Source of the DNA: Cephalothrix spiralis | Lineage: Eukaryota > Nemertea > Palaeonemertea > Archinemertea > Cephalotrichidae | Length of the DNA: 10,631 bases | NCBI GenBank assembly: GCA_032353305.1 | Contig: JAUCNG010398144.1 | Span: forward strand, 1 to 10,631 | Direction of reading: 5' to 3' | Shown here: in pieces, positions 7,526 to 10,631 of the stretch | Layout: the number at the start of each line of letters is the position of its first letter | Position numbering within the stretch: the stretch's first letter is position 1 | Notes under the pieces: generated by a model | Databases searched by the model: none | The model's input: the letters and a program-made list of their open reading frames with translations, nothing else | Told to the model about the DNA's origin: nothing | Position numbers and translations under genes: made by a program

Positions 7526-7630
7526 CTGGACGGCGTCTGGGTCTTTTGACTGCGCAAGGATATCAAGTAAATCGTCATTACTGAGGAAATAAAATCTTGG
7601 AAATACCAGTCGCTTAGTTTCAAGATAGTC
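7526..7630 (-). CDS. DNAH14: Dynein heavy chain exon B ([10 protein letters not shown] block)
   Basis: This 105-base exon is exactly 35 codons, phase 0 at both ends. The acceptor is TTATTTCAG and the donor CAG|GTAAGC. It encodes [20 protein letters not shown] followed by [15 protein letters not shown]. This is the most recognisable part of the dynein linker: the YLE-x-KR-x-x-FPRF(Y/F)F-x-S-x-x-(D/E)LL-(D/E)IL motif is near-universal in axonemal heavy chains, which makes the family call essentially certain. The SKDPDAVQ end joins PHLFKCF in the next exon, giving the family's VQPHL-x-KCF sequence. It is separated from that exon by the largest intron here, 3549 bases of mostly transposon-derived DNA. 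Confidence 0.96.
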
Positions 7631-8442
7631 CTGAAATAATTGGAAAATTATTAGTTGAAAAAAATATTATCATGAAACTTAAATGAATTTCCACATAATG
7701 GAATATAATACAGCAAAGCAAAAAGTAGAGGAAGACAAAATAATTGATATGTATATATGAGAAATTGACAATTATAGCACAAGTTCAAATTTTAACCCGA
7801 GTGGTATGATCTGGTACGGTGGTATACAACTTAAGTACATTTTGGATTTAACTTTTAACTTTTGTTTTGACTTTTCTAAAATGTCAGCATTGTACTTTTC
7901 GGAAAATCTACATTGCTTTGAAGATCTTTGAATAACTTTGCGCAAAAGAAAATATATTTGGTGCCACTGACACCGAAGTGCCATTTCTCATATTTGAAAT
8001 AGCCTAATCATAAACCTCTGGGCACCATTGGATTGCTTGACGTCAAGAAACCCCTACATTTACATCTAAGTTTTATTACCGTAGCCCAATTTATAGAAGT
8101 ATCAAAATTAAGGAAATGCATGTACAAATATCGTTTTTTAAGTTATGGTTTAATATTTTAAGCTGCGCCTTTTATAAGGAATTATATAATATTTTACAAT
8201 GTGTCATAAACTGAGCAATCGCTTCAATAATAATGACGTCATCTACCACGTGATTCAATTCAAATTGTACTGGGCTAATTCAACGGGGTAGCGTAATAAT
8301 AAATATTACAATATGAGTAGTCGGTTGCATGGTTCGAATTTTCAATCGACCCTGAGCTGCGGTCACGTGCAAATTCTCGTAATTAAATCGAAACAAACCA
8401 ACTACTCATAAAGTAATGTTAAACAAATACAATTAATCATAC
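7631..8442 (-). other. Intron between exons A and B (812 bases)
   Basis: GT...AG intron, mostly AT-rich and without recognisable coding. It includes the small inverted repeat at 8312-8410. A 70-codon minus frame at 7772-7984 is interrupted by nothing but has no family features, and the flanking exons join perfectly without it (KCLE-DYLETK). Confidence 0.8.
8312..8410. repeat. About 99-base imperfect inverted repeat
   Basis: TATGAGTAGTCGGTT at the left end pairs with AACCAACTACTCATA at the right end, and GGTTCGAATTT pairs weakly with AATTAAATCGAAACAA further in. It may be a very small MITE or a remnant. A GGTTCGAATT word inside resembles a tRNA box B but has no box A at the right distance. 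Confidence 0.55.
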
Positions 8443-8614
8443 CTCAAGACATTTTTGAATTTTCTCCAAATTAGTGTTACAGGACTGTAAGGTCTCCAGG
8501 ACACCAGGGGCAGTTGCAGATCTGAGAGCATTTGGACGATCTTCTGTTCTTCTCAATATGTCTTTCCAAGACTTGTCAACTTGCATGAACATCTTTGACT
8601 CACTTGGCAATTGT
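8443..8614 (-). CDS. DNAH14: Dynein heavy chain exon A (linker, most upstream exon seen)
   Basis: This 172-base exon has one base completing a split codon followed by 57 codons. On the minus strand the acceptor is a pyrimidine-rich tract ending in TTTTTAG and the donor is GAG|GTATGA. The protein reads QLPSESKMFMQVDKSWKDIL, then RRTEDRPNALRSATAPGVLE and TLQSCNTNLEKIQKCLE. This matches the dynein linker pattern in which a lysine/tryptophan helix (DKSWKDI) is followed by an APG-L turn and an N-x-x-LE-x-IQK-x-LE helix. The last codon is complete, so the next exon starts in phase 0, giving KCLE-DYLETK across the junction, as in family members. The preceding exon, expected to carry a W-x-YLEPIF-like segment, was not found in the 2017 bases upstream. 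Confidence 0.9.
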
Positions 8615-8726
8615 CTAAAAAGGGAATAAAGTGATTAGGTTTATACCAAAACAGAAAAACATATCCATTATACATGTACCAATCTTTTTATTACTCTAAA
8701 AGTCATTTATAATACAGTATTTAATA

Positions 8727-9275
8727 ACCCTTACACTAGTCCGCAGAATCGCAGGAACGCAGAATCGCAACAACGCTTCGCAAGATCGCAACAAAATGTT
8801 TTAAGCGCACACTAGTCTCAATAATCGCAGGTACGCACGTACGCAAGTAAAGTAATCGAGGTCCAGCAGATTTATCACATGATCAATTTGAATGCATTTT
8901 GAGAAGGTTTTAGTTTAAGCTTTACGATCCTTAAGGTGTTGCGATATACAGGGGCACTCAATTCTCTATCATTTATCTTCAATTTCTTCATTCTAGACCG
9001 TGTACTCGTCACTTTAAATACATCGGATCATGTGACAATTTAACGGACCTCGGTTATCTTACTTTATTTGGTGCGTTTCTGAGATTATTTGTCGAAGTTC
9101 CTCCGCACAGAAGGAAAACTGAAAATTCCGCAGAAACGCCACAACATGTTTGATTTTTTGTTGCGATCTTACGGAATTGCAATTATGCCCCCGCACACTA
9201 GGAATTTTGATGCGATCGTGCGGATCGGCGTTGTTGCGTTCTAACGTTCCTGAGATTCTGCGGACTAGTGTGCGG
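8727..9275. mobile_element. About 549-base TIR element with ACTAGTCCGCAG ends (MITE-like)
   Basis: The left end (8727 on) reads CACTAGTCCGCAGAATCGCA followed by GGAACGC and AACAACGC; the right end (to 9275) is its inverse, TTCTGCGGACTAGTG preceded by GCGTTGTTGCGTT and ACGTTCC. The inverted similarity runs about 90 bases. A second inner copy of the end motif, GCACACTAG, occurs near 8806-8814 and again near 9191-9199. Short GATCGCAACAA and GCGATC words repeat in the arms. There is no transposase. A flanking TA on each side (8725-8726 and 9276-9277) is possible, but the outermost bases differ, so the border and superfamily remain uncertain. Confidence 0.78.
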
Positions 9276-10592
9276 TAGGCTTTAGAAAAATTAAATGAGA
9301 TTGAGCCGTACGCCATTTTGAAGGTAAGACTCTTTAGTACTACGGAAAAATCTATTGGGGGCCAACCCTCATATATATTTTTTTTAATTTTTAAACCTTT
9401 AGTCGAAAATATAGATGGCAGTCTATAGTTCCTCCTGTTCGTATAAAGTTTGCGACAGTGATCTCATTTTTTATTACTAATGATAACTAATTTCAATCAA
9501 ATAAGAAATATTTTTGGCCTACTAATAATCCCACTAGAAATAAACGTCTCGGAAGAGAAATTTTTAATTTTTTCTAAATTTCTTATTCAATTTACTATTC
9601 AGAAAAAAGTTTATCAAAAATTGACTTGCACTTAAATGATTCCACATTAATTTTAGAGTGATTGAAAATAGCATTGTCTCGATTTAGTACGGGATTTAGG
9701 GTGGGGAAAATGAGACCAAAAGTTTTTCGAGAGAATCGTCGTAGCTCCCTTAGTTATGAACCGATCTGCACCAAATCTGTTTTATTTGGGAGTATAAACC
9801 ATGCTTTTTTTTGCAATTATTAAAATATTCATAATTAAGACACTATAATATGACGACATGTCATCTGGATGTTTTCCATAATATTGGGACACACCGCATA
9901 TAGGGATATATTGCTATTTTTAATTTTATAATAACTTTTGAATGTCGCAAAAAAAACTATTCATATATAGAACCTTAGTACCTAAGCGCCTTTGCGTAAA
10001 CTTTATAAATGTGAATCGGATCTAAAAGAGAGACTGTGTAGCATAAGGAAACGTTATTTGATCATGTGCAAGCATTTCTACAATTATGAAAAGCCGACAT
10101 TAAATATTAACAGGACTATCCAATATTCTCGTTAAAACAAATACGCAACAACTCGAACAGATTTTTTGTCACCTCAAGTCGGGAAAAAAATCTGCGAGTC
10201 TGCAGAAAAAAGTTGCACATTATAAGACAAGAATAAAGAAAGTGATTATGGAATATAAACTTGAGATCTTTATTTTGATATTTCTTCTATTGGGTAAGGA
10301 CAGTATTCTAAGGGGTGAACACCAATGGGGAGGGAGAGGGCTGTCAAAAATGACTTCGTTACTTATTTCACGGTTAAAAAATCACACTGACTATTTTAAT
10401 TCGGAGAGAATCATATTACAGTACAATATCGATTTTTTTTAAATTAGAAATTAGAATTGTGATTCGGGTAGGCCATCAAATTGTATCGTAGGCCTACTTA
10501 TTCATTGATATCTGTTGGTCATACAGTGTACGTGCGATACATGCAATAATTCAAGGGTCTCGAGCCATAAAAAGTTACTGACACTCGTTATT

Positions 10593-10631
10593 TTCAATAT
10601 TGCCCGAGTCGCAGACGAGGGCAATATAGAA
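10593..10631. repeat. Imperfect palindrome at window edge
   Basis: TTCAATATTGCCCGAGTC and GACGAGGGCAATATAGAA are inverted copies with a few mismatches around a GCA centre. Such a hairpin could be the end of a transposon that continues past 10631, but only this part is visible. Confidence 0.55.

Larger units (their letters stand above)
1..8614 (-). other. DNAH14: Partial axonemal dynein heavy chain gene, linker-domain exons
   Basis: This span holds seven exons of one minus-strand gene. Joined in the order 8614-8443, 7630-7526, 3976-3858, 3053-2979, 2148-2061, 788-544 and 28-1, they give an open frame of about 277 codons with no stop. Intron phases agree at all six junctions. The product is a ciliary dynein heavy chain, the ATP-driven motor that slides axonemal microtubules; complete members are roughly 4000-4600 residues, so this is only a small central piece. 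It covers the C-terminal part of the linker (Pfam DHC_N2 type), the mechanical lever before the AAA ring, and stops some tens of residues short of where the AAA1 Walker A would be. The subtype is judged from memory: HPGQVVLTV, the LLILYVHSREIV segment and DFEWKR-QLRYEW favour DNAH14; DNAH6-like is the main alternative. No promoter, start codon or stop codon is in the window. Confidence 0.85.
8615..10631 (-). other. Upstream intron, at least 2017 bases, exon 5' of A not reached
   Basis: The sequence upstream of exon A must be intron up to the next exon, which I could not find in the window. It holds a TIR element at about 8727-9275. From 9300 to 10590 it is AT-rich sequence in which I see no gene. 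The 85-codon minus frame near 9059-9316 comes from the transposon's right end, and the 66-codon plus frame at 10242-10442 has a hydrophobic start but no family resemblance. An imperfect palindrome lies at the window's right edge. Confidence 0.7.

Noticed and set aside
8325-8345. GGTTCGAATT as a tRNA box B
   Set aside because: No box A at the right distance on that strand and no cloverleaf pairing; better explained as part of the small inverted repeat.
10242-10442. 66-codon plus-strand frame with a hydrophobic, signal-like start
   Set aside because: The hydrophobic stretch follows from AT-rich codons; there is no homology and no supporting context.
9300-10590. The missing exon upstream of exon A
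   Set aside because: I looked on the minus strand for a W-x-YLEPIF-like segment ending one base short of a codon boundary that fits exon A; none was found.

Overview
This is an AT-rich eukaryotic genomic window, not bacterial or viral. It carries part of one large, intron-rich gene on the minus strand. Seven short coding blocks (1-28, 544-788, 2061-2148, 2979-3053, 3858-3976, 7526-7630, 8443-8614) have AG/GT splice borders and agreeing intron phases. Read from high to low coordinate they join into one continuous stretch of about 277 codons. Its protein is the C-terminal half of the linker domain of an axonemal dynein heavy chain, ending just before the AAA1 motor module. Landmarks such as [33 protein letters not shown] and HPGQVVLTV make the family call secure. 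The subtype is less sure: DNAH14 fits best from memory, with DNAH6-type as the alternative. The first exons lie beyond 10631 and the AAA motor exons lie before position 1.

The organism is an animal with motile cilia, compact exons and introns full of short non-autonomous transposons. I suspect a marine invertebrate, possibly a bivalve or other mollusc, because of the mixture of tRNA-derived SINEs, foldbacks and MITEs. That is inference; nothing in the window proves the taxon.

Layout from the left: exon G (window edge), a 515-base intron, exon F, and a 1272-base intron with a GC-rich patch and poly(A). Next come exon E, an 830-base intron with a tRNA-derived SINE, and exon D. Exon C is preceded by an 804-base intron holding a 434-base foldback. 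The 3549-base intron between C and B is a mosaic: a foldback at about 5061-5479, a second SINE copy broken by a hairpin-rich insert, and a long-TIR element (6322-7472) with a TA-flanked MITE nested inside it. Then come exon B, an 812-base intron with a small inverted repeat, exon A, and at least 2017 bases of upstream intron with another TIR element (about 8727-9275).

No second gene, tRNA, rRNA, CRISPR array or bacterial-type operon is supported. The most distinctive finding is the nested transposon pair. Removing the inner MITE and one TA restores the repeated sequence of the outer element's arm, so the order of insertion can be read directly.
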